A DNA stretch of 6,811 bases from the NCBI GenBank assembly GCA_020054175.1, contig JAGVLR010000089.1, positions 1 to 6,811 on the forward strand. The letters are read 5' to 3'. Below are positions 1-6,317 of the stretch, in pieces. Within the stretch, counting starts at the first letter, position 1. Each line of letters opens with the position of its first letter. This stretch comes from Candidatus Dadabacteria bacterium (GTDB taxonomy: Bacteria; Desulfobacterota_D; UBA1144; Nemesobacterales; UBA2774). The notes beneath the pieces are model-generated. The model was not told the origin of the DNA. It searched no databases and was given only the letters and a program-made list of their open reading frames with translations. A program made the translations under genes and the position numbers.

Positions 1-266
1 AGAGAGGCCTCGTCGACCGACAGGCTCTCGCCCTTCTGCTCCGTTTCTTCGAGCACTTCGATACCGAGGCCGCGCGCTATTTCGGCGGCTCGTCTATCCA
101 TCGTGACGACCAGCTTTCTGTCCGGAAGGCGCGCCGCACCGAGCGCGTTCAGCACGTCTTCCAGCATGGCGTAAGCGATGTCCGTCCTCACGTCCTGCGG
201 CAGGAGCGAGGAGAGCCTGTTTTTAGCGTGCGACAGATCTTTTACCGGGACGATGACGAATTTCAT
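1..266 (-). CDS. cofC: CofC/FbiD-like phospholactate (or PEP/3-phosphoglycerate) guanylyltransferase, 5' part only
   Basis: This is the first 88 codons of a gene that continues past the left edge; the family is usually a little over 200 residues. The translation opens MKFVIVPVKDLSHAKNRL, the PVK-x(5)-K-x-R-L nucleotide-binding start of CofC/FbiD enzymes, followed by an AMLEDVL helix (residues 33-39). ESLSVDEAS (80-88) resembles the SxSVDxAS segment I recall from bacterial members. Known family role: transfer of GMP from GTP to a phosphorylated three-carbon acid (2-phospholactate, phosphoenolpyruvate or 3-phosphoglycerate, depending on lineage), making the precursor of the side chain of cofactor F420, in the cytosol. 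Which acid is used cannot be read from this fragment. The ATG at 266 is preceded by no clear Shine-Dalgarno sequence but sets the conserved N-terminus exactly. It is divergent from the FAD/Fe-S gene. No other F420 gene is visible, so the pathway itself is inferred. Confidence 0.8.
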   Translation of the reverse strand, partial: MKFVIVPVKDLSHAKNRLSSLLPQDVRTDIAYAMLEDVLNALGAARLPDRKLVVTMDRRAAEIARGLGIEVLEETEQKGESLSVDEAS

Positions 267-329
267 TAATTTGTCCGCCGCCGGATGGAGTATGAAAAGC
301 GCATTCGCCCTCCGGCCGAAAAACACGTT

Positions 330-360
330 ATGATACCTGTATTTGAAGGAAGTCTGTAAT
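330..360 (-). promoter_or_regulatory. Possible promoter for the cofC-like gene
   Basis: Read on the minus strand, TATCAT (330-335) matches the -10 consensus at five of six bases. The best -35 candidate is ATTACA (355-360, four of six) at a long 19-base spacing. Transcription would begin near 323, giving a leader of about 57 bases. The weak -35 and long spacer make this tentative. Confidence 0.25.
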
Positions 361-395
361 TAACGGCGCGCACTTTCGGAGCGAAGGCGCCCGAA

Positions 396-426
396 TTGGC
401 TAACACGCTCGACGCCAAGTTATACT
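396..426 (+). promoter_or_regulatory. Likely promoter of the FAD/Fe-S oxidoreductase gene
   Basis: TATACT (421-426) matches the sigma-70 -10 box at five of six bases. A partial -35, TTGGCT (396-401, four of six), lies upstream with a 19-base spacer, which is longer than ideal. Transcription would start near 433, almost at the ribosome binding site AAGGA (433-437), so the leader would be only about 13 bases. Either the leader is very short or the true start is further upstream. Confidence 0.4.
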
Positions 427-445
427 AGACTTAAGGACGCCGCAA

Positions 446-3328
446 ATGCCCGACCCGAACGCACGAACAGAGCTTGAGAAGGAGCTCGCCGCCGAGCTCG
501 AATGCGAGATACGATTCGACAGACTGAGCAGGATCCTTTACAGCACGGACGCGAGCAACTACCAGATAGAGCCCGTGGGCGTCGTTATACCCCGCAGCAC
601 CGAAGACGTTTTCACGGCGGTCGAGTTAGCGGCGAAGCACGGAATACCGATACTGCCGCGCGGCGGCGGGACGAGCCTCGCCGGGCAGGCCGTCGGCAGG
701 GCGCTCGTCCTCGACTTCTCGAAATATCTGAACAGGATCATCGAAATCGACGCGGAGACGGGAACCGTCCGCGTCGAGCCCGGGATCTATATAGAGGGGC
801 TTAACCGGGGCGTCGCGCATACGGGGCTCATGTTCGGCCCGGACCCCTCGACGGCGAGGATAGCGACAGTCGGCGGGGCCGTGGGGAATAATTCCACGGG
901 CGCTCATTCCATTCTTTACGGTATGGCGGGGGATAACGTCGAAGCCGCGAGGGTGATTCTCCCTGACGGCGGCGATGCGGGGCTCCGCGCATTCACGAAT
1001 GGAGAAACACCGAAATCAGTGGGGGCGGAGGGACAGCTTTTTTCGAAGCTTGCGGAGATAAGAAATGAATTTTCCGGAATTATACAAAACGAATTTCCGA
1101 AGCACTGGCGTAGGGCGTCGGGCTACAGCCTGAACTACTTTCTCGAAGAGCCTTTCAATCCCGCGAAACTCCTCGCCGGCTCGGAAGGGACGCTCGGCAT
1201 CGCTTCGGAGCTCACTCTCAGGCTCGTCCCGAGGCCGAAGCATACGCGTCTCGCGGTACTGGAATTCGGGAGCGTCGCCTCGGCAATGGAGGCTGTGACG
1301 CCTATTCTCACCCGTGAGCCGTCCGCCATCGAGCTTATAGATTCGATGATCATAGAGCTCGCGCGAAAGCTGCCCGGGCTCGGGCGCAGGCTGACGTTTA
1401 CGGAGGAAGACCCCCAGGCGCTTCTCGTCGTCGAGTTCTACGGCGAGACGGAGGCCGAGGCGGAGAAGAAGACGCGCGGGCTGGCGGCGTTTCTGAGGGA
1501 GAGGAGGATCGGCTGCGGCGTGACTTACGCCGATACGACGCAGGAGCAGGCGGACGTCTGGGCAATACGCCGGGCTGGGCTCGGGATACTCATGAGCAGG
1601 CGCGGAGATTACAAACCCATACCCTGCATCGAGGACGTCTCGGTGCCCGTCGCGAGGCTCCCGGAATACGTCGCCGATGTTACGGAACTCATAGGGAAGT
1701 TCAGCACGAAGGCGGGATTTTACGGGCACGCGAGCGCGGGTTGTCTTCACGTGAGGCCGCTCGTCAATCTGAAAACGGGGGACGGGATTACCGCGATGAA
1801 GGAACTCATGCACGGGGCCTTCGGGCTCGCCGTAAAGTACGGCGGAGTGATGAGCGGCGAGCACGGTGACGGGCTCCAGAGGAGCTATCTCAACGAGAGA
1901 CTATTCGGCCCCGGGCTTTGCCGCGTCATGAGAAAGCTGAAGGAAGCATTCGACCCGCGCGGGCTCATGAATCCGGGGAAGATAGTAAGCTCTGCACCTC
2001 CCGACGGCGACATGAGATTCGGACCGGGGTACCCGCCGTATGAAATCCGGACTTACCTAGACTGGTCTTCGGACGAAGGATTTCTAGGCGCGGCGGAGAT
2101 GTGCAGCGGTCAGGGAGTGTGCCGAAAACTGGGCGAGGGGATAATGTGCCCGTCATACATGGCGACCCGCGACGAGAGGGATACGACGAGGGCGCGGGCG
2201 AACGCGCTCAGGGCTGTCCTCTCCGGAAGGGCCGAAAAAGAATTTCTCACGGGGAGCGAGATGCGGGAGGCGTTCGACCTCTGCATCTCGTGCAAGGCGT
2301 GCAGGAGCGAGTGCCCCTCTGCCGTGGACGCTGCGAAGATGAAGAGCGAATTTTTGGCGCATTATAACGACGTCCACGGAATTTCGCTCAGGGACCGAAT
2401 ATTCGGAAACATACATGCCATGAGCAGGGCTGCGGCCATCTTTCCGAATCTCTCTAATGCCATTATGGAAAGCGGCGCCGGGAAAAGTGTATTATCCCGT
2501 CTCGGTATAAGCGCGGAGAGGACTCTTCCGACGCTCTCGAAAGAAAGCTTTACTGAATGGTTCCGGAAAAAGCCCACGAAGTCGCGCGCGGCGGACATGG
2601 GAAAGGTTCTTTACTTTCACGATACGTGGGTGAGCTACTACCAGCCGGAGGTAGGAAAGGCCGCAGTCAGGCTGCTGGAGGCAGCCGGATTCGAGGTGAT
2701 TCTCGCCTTGAAGCGGGCATGCTGCGGGCGGCCGATGATAAGCAAGGGCATGCTGAGGGAGGCGAAAGGAAATGCCCGAATAAACGCCTCGCTCCTCGCT
2801 CCGTATGCGAGGAAGGGAATTCCAGTAGTCGGCACTGAACCGAGCTGTGTATTGACGTTCAGGGACGAGTATCCGGACCTTCTTCCCGGTGACGAGGACG
2901 CTGCCGTGCTGGCGAAAAATTCGTATCTCCTCGACGAGTTCTTATTCGGCGCGGCTGGGGACGTGATGAGCCGGGTGAAATGGAAGTCCGGCACAGAGAA
3001 TATTCTCTATCACGGCCACTGCCACCAGAGGGCGATGACTGGAACAGGCGTGCCCGTGGGCCTGCTTGAGATAGCCGGGTGCGGCGTCGCGGAGACGAAC
3101 GCCGGGTGTTGCGGGATGGCTGGGAGCTTCGGGTACGAGAGCGAGCATTATGAGGTATCTCAGGCTATCGGCGAGGATCGCCTCTTTCCCGCTGTCAGAA
3201 ACACAGCGGTGGAAACTGTCGTAGCCGTGTCGGGCGTTTCGTGCCGGCACCAGATAGAGCATTTCACCGGGAGGCGCGTGAGGCACGTCGCCGAGGTGCT
3301 TGCCGACAGGATAGACGAGGACGATTAG
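446..3328 (+). CDS. Fused FAD-linked 2-hydroxyacid dehydrogenase / Fe-S (GlcD-GlcF type) oxidoreductase
   Basis: This 960-residue protein joins a flavin dehydrogenase to an Fe-S electron-transfer module. The N-terminal half is a FAD_binding_4 (PCMH/VAO-type) domain: PRGGGTSLAGQ (71-81), GPDPST (131-136), NNSTG (148-152) and GSEGTLGI (245-252). The FAD-oxidase C-terminal domain follows, with GHASAGCLHVRP (427-438) and SGEHGDG (470-476), the substrate and metal-site histidine motifs of D-lactate/D-2-hydroxyglutarate dehydrogenases. The Fe-S part has C553-x5-C559...C568-P and a classical CxxCxxCxxxCP (C613, C616, C619, C623). Two CCG domains follow (C759-C760-G; C888-C889-G, with HCHQ at 858-861). 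Length and order match the YdiJ/Dld-II class (about 940-1020 residues). Expected role: oxidation of a D-2-hydroxyacid with electrons passed to quinone or another carrier, without a signal peptide. The substrate is not determined by sequence. The start is supported by AAGGA eight bases upstream. Confidence 0.9.
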   Translation: MPDPNARTELEKELAAELECEIRFDRLSRILYSTDASNYQIEPVGVVIPRSTEDVFTAVELAAKHGIPILPRGGGTSLAGQAVGRALVLDFSKYLNRIIEIDAETGTVRVEPGIYIEGLNRGVAHTGLMFGPDPSTARIATVGGAVGNNSTGAHSILYGMAGDNVEAARVILPDGGDAGLRAFTNGETPKSVGAEGQLFSKLAEIRNEFSGIIQNEFPKHWRRASGYSLNYFLEEPFNPAKLLAGSEGTLGIASELTLRLVPRPKHTRLAVLEFGSVASAMEAVTPILTREPSAIELIDSMIIELARKLPGLGRRLTFTEEDPQALLVVEFYGETEAEAEKKTRGLAAFLRERRIGCGVTYADTTQEQADVWAIRRAGLGILMSRRGDYKPIPCIEDVSVPVARLPEYVADVTELIGKFSTKAGFYGHASAGCLHVRPLVNLKTGDGITAMKELMHGAFGLAVKYGGVMSGEHGDGLQRSYLNERLFGPGLCRVMRKLKEAFDPRGLMNPGKIVSSAPPDGDMRFGPGYPPYEIRTYLDWSSDEGFLGAAEMCSGQGVCRKLGEGIMCPSYMATRDERDTTRARANALRAVLSGRAEKEFLTGSEMREAFDLCISCKACRSECPSAVDAAKMKSEFLAHYNDVHGISLRDRIFGNIHAMSRAAAIFPNLSNAIMESGAGKSVLSRLGISAERTLPTLSKESFTEWFRKKPTKSRAADMGKVLYFHDTWVSYYQPEVGKAAVRLLEAAGFEVILALKRACCGRPMISKGMLREAKGNARINASLLAPYARKGIPVVGTEPSCVLTFRDEYPDLLPGDEDAAVLAKNSYLLDEFLFGAAGDVMSRVKWKSGTENILYHGHCHQRAMTGTGVPVGLLEIAGCGVAETNAGCCGMAGSFGYESEHYEVSQAIGEDRLFPAVRNTAVETVVAVSGVSCRHQIEHFTGRRVRHVAEVLADRIDEDD

Positions 3329-3337
3329 CTGCGCTGA

Positions 3338-4594
3338 CTATACGGAATCCGGAAACGGGATTCCGTCCTTTTTGTAGAGTACCCTGCCGGCCGTCATTAC
3401 CAAGCCGATGTTCGCGGACGCGGACGAGATTACGGAAAAGTAAGGGTCCCTGAATTTTCCCGGCGTGTCGATGTATATGAGGTCGGCTTCCTTGCCGGGG
3501 TCGATGCTGCCTGTTTTATCTTCGAGGTAGAGCGCGCCCGCACCGCCGAGCGTGGCCGCGTGGACCGACTTGAACGCCGCCTTTTCGCCTATCGCCTGTG
3601 ACATGAGGAGGTGAAACGCGCGGAGCTCCTCGAAGAAATCGAGGTTGTAATTGCTCGAAAGGCCGTCCGTCCCGATGCCGAGCCTTTTGATGCCGGAATA
3701 ATATGCAAAGGGCGGCGCTCCGGCCTGGAGGAAGAGATTACTCCTCGGGCAGAGGACTATGCCGAGCCCGAGCCTGGAGATCTCGTCGGCTTCTTCCTTT
3801 CCAACCCTGACCATATGTATGAGCGTTACCCTGTCGCCCTCCGAGAGTCCCATTTTAGAGAAGTAGGCGTAAGGGCTTTCGGCCGTGGGCCTTTCGAAGG
3901 ACTCCTTTCCAATAAGCGGGAATATCTTTCCCTCTATTTTGTTAGAGCAACATTTTACGAATTCGACCTCGTCGGGACTTTCGGCGAGATGCATGCCGAA
4001 CGGAACGCCGTTTTTGTGATGAGCACGGAAAACCTTTCGGAGAAGCCTCGGACTGCAGGAATAGAGGGCGTGCGGGAAGGGCCTCTCTTCGACGAGCCCG
4101 CCCGTTTGCTTGAAATTAAAATCTGTCCTGTGCTCGTTGCTGTCGACAATTTCTCTGAAGAGCACTGTCCTCAGACCCGATTGTTCGATTATAGGCTTGT
4201 CGAGGCCTCCGTAGGAGGATATTTCGCCCACGGTCGTCACGCCGGACGAAACGAGGCTCTTCACGCCCTCCGATACCGACGCCGCTATCGTCTCTTCGAG
4301 TATGGGCGTCCCCTTGGAGACGATAAGCTGCTCCAGCCATCCGGTGAAGCCTGTGAACGCACCGATCTCGGCCTGTGTCCAGCCCAGTTCTAGATGTGTG
4401 TGGGCGTTAATGAAGCCGGGAAGGAGGATACCGCTTCCCAGTTTTATCTCGGAAACTCCGGGGTGTTTTTTTAACATGGCCGGCGTCTTCGCGACTTCCA
4501 CGATTTTTCCTTCGGAAACGAGGACCGAGGCGCCGTTAATGGGCTTTGAGGAAACGGGAAGCACGGTTCCCGCGGAGAGTATGAACGTTTTCAT
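3338..4594 (-). CDS. Metal-dependent amidohydrolase, aminodeoxyfutalosine deaminase-like
   Basis: This 418-residue protein belongs to the amidohydrolase superfamily, deaminase branch (ATZ/TRZ, SsnA, MqnX, MtaD relatives). All metal and catalytic positions are visible: NAHTHLEL (63-70; H65, H67), HLAESPDE (202-209; H202, E205), H260 in TLIHMV, and D310 in GTDGLSSN. The N-terminal strand region (about 1-55) and the tail from 362 (GSIDPGKEADLIYID) form the small composite beta domain of these enzymes. The HTHLEL motif with a downstream GWLEQLI helix, plus CPRSN (282-286) and GTDGLSSN, resembles aminodeoxyfutalosine deaminases of the futalosine menaquinone pathway as I remember them. That substrate assignment is inference; SAH/MTA or other deaminases and hydrolases are alternatives. 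It is the last gene of the minus-strand block, 55 bases after the DapF gene. Its ATG has no clear Shine-Dalgarno sequence. It converges with the FAD/Fe-S gene and contains that gene's terminator. Confidence 0.85.
   Translation of the reverse strand: MKTFILSAGTVLPVSSKPINGASVLVSEGKIVEVAKTPAMLKKHPGVSEIKLGSGILLPGFINAHTHLELGWTQAEIGAFTGFTGWLEQLIVSKGTPILEETIAASVSEGVKSLVSSGVTTVGEISSYGGLDKPIIEQSGLRTVLFREIVDSNEHRTDFNFKQTGGLVEERPFPHALYSCSPRLLRKVFRAHHKNGVPFGMHLAESPDEVEFVKCCSNKIEGKIFPLIGKESFERPTAESPYAYFSKMGLSEGDRVTLIHMVRVGKEEADEISRLGLGIVLCPRSNLFLQAGAPPFAYYSGIKRLGIGTDGLSSNYNLDFFEELRAFHLLMSQAIGEKAAFKSVHAATLGGAGALYLEDKTGSIDPGKEADLIYIDTPGKFRDPYFSVISSASANIGLVMTAGRVLYKKDGIPFPDSV
3342..3373 (+). terminator. Intrinsic terminator of the FAD/Fe-S gene, inside the convergent gene
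   Basis: ACGGAATCC (3342-3350) and GGATTCCGT (3358-3366) form a perfect 9-bp stem around a 7-base loop. Two C residues and then five T residues (3369-3373) follow, the layout of a rho-independent terminator on the plus strand. It starts 13 bases after the TAG stop at 3326-3328. The same bases encode the last residues of the minus-strand amidohydrolase. On the minus strand the stem is not followed by a T-run, so it should work in one direction only. Confidence 0.72.
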
Positions 4595-4649
4595 GGCAGC
4601 GATTTAACCGGCCGGCAGCCGGGAAAAGTGTATTCGATTTACAGACCCG

Positions 4650-5522
4650 TCATTCGGCGGGGAGCGACTTTATCCTGTCGAGAAGGTCGCGGCTGAGCGT
4701 GCCGGAGGTGACTTCCTCGACGGCGCCCCGCATTTTTATCGTCCAGTCTTCCCTTATTTCTATGTCGAGCTCGCCGCCCGGCATGGATACGGTTAATTTC
4801 TTGGCTGTAAGGCCGTTCTTCACGCACGCGGCCGCGGCGGCGCAGGAGCTGCTCCCCGAGGCGAGCGTGTATCCGGCTCCCCTTTCCCATATGAGAATCG
4901 AGACCTTTTCCGGCGTGAGGACCTTCACGAACTGGACGTTTATCCTGTTCGGGAAGAGCTCGTGGTTTTCGAGGAGTGGGCCGAGCTTACGCGTGAAGCC
5001 TTCGTCGAGCTTGTCGACGAATACGACGCAGTGGGGATTCCCGACGGAGACGGCTGTGAACCTCGCTATCTCGCCGTTGACCCTTATCTCCTCGTCGACG
5101 ACCTCGCGCTCTTCGCCCGCGACGGGTATTTCTTTACTGTTAAATATAGCCTGTCCCATCTCGACGGTGACGAACGGGACCCTGCCGTCTTCCGAAACTT
5201 CGAGCTCGGCCGTTACGACGCCGCCGAGTGTGTCTATTTTAAACGTTTTATTTTGCGTGTGTCCGTGTTCGTAGAGATACTTCGCGAATATCCTGAGGCC
5301 GTTCCCGCTCTTTTCGGCTTCGCTGCCGTCGGGGTTGAGAATGCGGAGTCCGAAATCGGCCCTCGGGGATTTGGTTAGAAGGAGTATGCCGTCTGAGCCG
5401 ACGCCGTAGTTCCTGTCGCAGAGGAGCCTCGTCACGGCCGGCGTTACCGTGAACGATATGGCTGAGGAGTCGAGCACGAAGTAGTCGTTACCGAGGCCGT
5501 GTGATTTTACGAATTCATCCAT
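4650..5522 (-). CDS. dapF: DapF-family diaminopimelate epimerase-like protein with both catalytic Cys replaced by Ser
   Basis: This 290-residue protein has the full DapF two-domain plan: HGLGNDYFVLD (8-18), GVGSDGILLL (40-49), ILNPDGSEAEKSGNGLRIFA (61-80), SVGNPHCVVFVD (159-170), NRINVQFV (192-199) and WERGAGYTLASGSSSCAAA (212-230). DapF normally interconverts LL- and meso-diaminopimelate, for lysine and peptidoglycan, using two cysteines in (C)GNG and A(C)GTG. Here these are S72 (codon 5309-5307, AGC) and S222 (codon 4859-4857, TCG), so neither thiol is present. Everything else in the motifs is retained and the reading frame is intact, so it is not a decayed gene. It may catalyse a different reaction, or belong to a Ser/Ser subfamily; I recall similar SGNG / ASGSSSC sequences annotated as epimerases elsewhere, unverified. 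The start has AAGGA (5530-5534) seven bases upstream. It lies between an rlpA gene and the amidohydrolase. Family assignment is strong; the enzymatic assignment is weak. Confidence 0.88.
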   Translation of the reverse strand: MDEFVKSHGLGNDYFVLDSSAISFTVTPAVTRLLCDRNYGVGSDGILLLTKSPRADFGLRILNPDGSEAEKSGNGLRIFAKYLYEHGHTQNKTFKIDTLGGVVTAELEVSEDGRVPFVTVEMGQAIFNSKEIPVAGEEREVVDEEIRVNGEIARFTAVSVGNPHCVVFVDKLDEGFTRKLGPLLENHELFPNRINVQFVKVLTPEKVSILIWERGAGYTLASGSSSCAAAAACVKNGLTAKKLTVSMPGGELDIEIREDWTIKMRGAVEEVTSGTLSRDLLDRIKSLPAE

Positions 5523-5546
5523 GAACCTTTCCTTGTATTTTTTTTA

Positions 5547-5555
5547 ATTTTAACA
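5547..5555 (-). promoter_or_regulatory. Possible extended -10 promoter before the DapF-family gene
   Basis: On the minus strand, TGT followed by TAAAAT forms an extended -10 element (TGn at 5553-5555, hexamer at 5547-5552, five of six matches). No good -35 box is present, which an extended -10 can tolerate. Initiation would fall in a run of eight A residues (5538-5545), before the ribosome binding site at 5530-5534. This could give the DapF and amidohydrolase genes their own transcript. Confidence 0.35.
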
Positions 5556-5595
5556 GATTATCGGGACTAAAGGAGGAAAAACGCCCGGAGACGGA

Positions 5596-6297
5596 TTATT
5601 CCAGCAAAACCCTGCTCGTAAGGCCCGAGCTTCTGAGCCTGGACGCCGTTCTTTCGGCTTCGTCCTCGTCCGAGAACCGCCCTACCCTGACCCTGAAGTA
5701 TTCGCCGCCGCCGAGCTTTACCGTTTCGACGCGGACGTCGTCGTAGTCGGGGTCAAGCTGGCGCTTGAGGTACATGGCGTTCCCCTGGTCGCTGAACGAG
5801 CCCACCTGGACCGTATAATGAGGGTCGAAGTAGCTCGTGCTCGTGCTGCGCGCCGAGGGAGAGGAAACCACCTCGACCTTGACTTTGACCGTGCCCGGCC
5901 CGATCATGTCTATGGCCTCGGCGGGGGCGTGTGAGAGATCGATTATGCGGCCCTTCACGAAGGGGCCCCTGTCGTTGATTTCGACTATGACGTCGCGGCC
6001 GTTTTCGAGGTTGGTGACCCTCACGACGGTGCCCAGGGGAAGGGTTTGGTGGGCAGCGGTGTAGGCGTATTTGCTGAACCGCTCGCCGCTCGCTGCAAAG
6101 TTGTTATGCTCGTCTATACCGTACCACGACGCTATGCCTATCTGGGTGGAGCCTTCCTCGACGACGTACCCTCCCTCGTCGGGAGACTTGGGCACGCGGG
6201 GGACGTCTACCGTTTTTTTAGCGCACGAGAAGGCGACAGGCAGAATCAGTAATAATAGAATGATTCTGTTATTCATTATTCCTCGGCCCTGAATCAT
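5596..6297 (-). CDS. rlpA: RlpA family lipoprotein (septal lytic transglycosylase type) with C-terminal SPOR domain
   Basis: This protein of up to 233 residues has three parts. A lipoprotein signal peptide ends at the lipobox VAFSC (C25 lipidated), so it should be anchored to a membrane in the periplasm. A double-psi beta-barrel (about 52-145) carries IASWYG (55-60), ASGERF (69-74), AAH (81-83), LPLGT and the signature INDRGPF (107-113); E72, H83 and D109 match the catalytic set known for RlpA. A SPOR domain (about 160-233, HYTVQVGSFSD, then FRVRVGRFSD) binds denuded septal glycan in characterised homologues. Known role in Pseudomonas: cleavage of peptide-free glycan strands during daughter-cell separation. 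Two starts are possible. The first ATG (6297) has AAGG eight bases upstream but lies within a palindrome. The second (6276) gives a typical 18-residue signal peptide and has GAGGA only three bases away. It follows the other RlpA gene by 20 bases, so the two are surely co-transcribed. Confidence 0.93.
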   Translation of the reverse strand: MIQGRGIMNNRIILLLLILPVAFSCAKKTVDVPRVPKSPDEGGYVVEEGSTQIGIASWYGIDEHNNFAASGERFSKYAYTAAHQTLPLGTVVRVTNLENGRDVIVEINDRGPFVKGRIIDLSHAPAEAIDMIGPGTVKVKVEVVSSPSARSTSTSYFDPHYTVQVGSFSDQGNAMYLKRQLDPDYDDVRVETVKLGGGEYFRVRVGRFSDEDEAERTASRLRSSGLTSRVLLE

Positions 6298-6303
6298 TCA
6301 GGG
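6287..6303. repeat. 17-base perfect palindrome over the first rlpA start codon
   Basis: CCCTGAAT and ATTCAGGG are exact inverted copies around one central base. In the minus-strand transcript this can fold as a 6-bp stem (CCCTGA/TCAGGG) whose 5-base loop, AUGAU, contains the first candidate AUG (6297-6295), leaving the GAGGA before the second AUG (6276) just outside. It may influence start choice or be chance; an 8-bp inverted repeat is not rare in a window this size. Confidence 0.35.
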
Positions 6304-6317
6304 AGCCTTAACATCGC

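Noticed and set aside
330..359. Nine-codon open frame in the divergent gap (ATG at 330, TAA at 357-359)
   Set aside because: No ribosome binding site and no leader-peptide character such as repeated codons or a following hairpin with a T-run.
1016..1864. Long open frame (282 codons) on the minus strand, antisense to the FAD/Fe-S gene
   Set aside because: It lies wholly inside a well-supported gene, has an arginine/proline-rich composition typical of the reverse frame of GC-rich coding DNA, and shows no recognisable motif.
3611..4393. Open frame of 260 codons on the plus strand, antisense to the amidohydrolase, starting GTG after AGGAG
   Set aside because: The AGGAG touches the GTG with no spacing, the frame is fully antisense to a conserved enzyme, and the translation shows no domain.
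4608..4622. GC-rich inverted repeat CCGGC-N5-GCCGG between the DapF and amidohydrolase genes
   Set aside because: A 5-bp stem with no T-run after it; expected by chance in GC-rich sequence.
4699..5378. Two plus-strand open frames antisense to the DapF-family gene
   Set aside because: They are reverse-frame shadows of a conserved protein, rich in Ser/Thr or Asp/Glu as expected from the opposite strand's codons, with no upstream signal.
5575..5595. Possible terminator after the lipoprotein rlpA gene: a short stem followed by TTTTT on the minus strand
   Set aside because: The stem is only 4 bp with a G-T pair, too weak to call, and the downstream gene is close enough to share a transcript.
6241..6268. 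8-bp inverted repeat (CAGAATCA / TGATTCTG) with a 12-base loop in the rlpA signal-peptide region
   Set aside because: About one such repeat is expected by chance in a window of this length, and it lies in AT-rich coding sequence for the hydrophobic segment.
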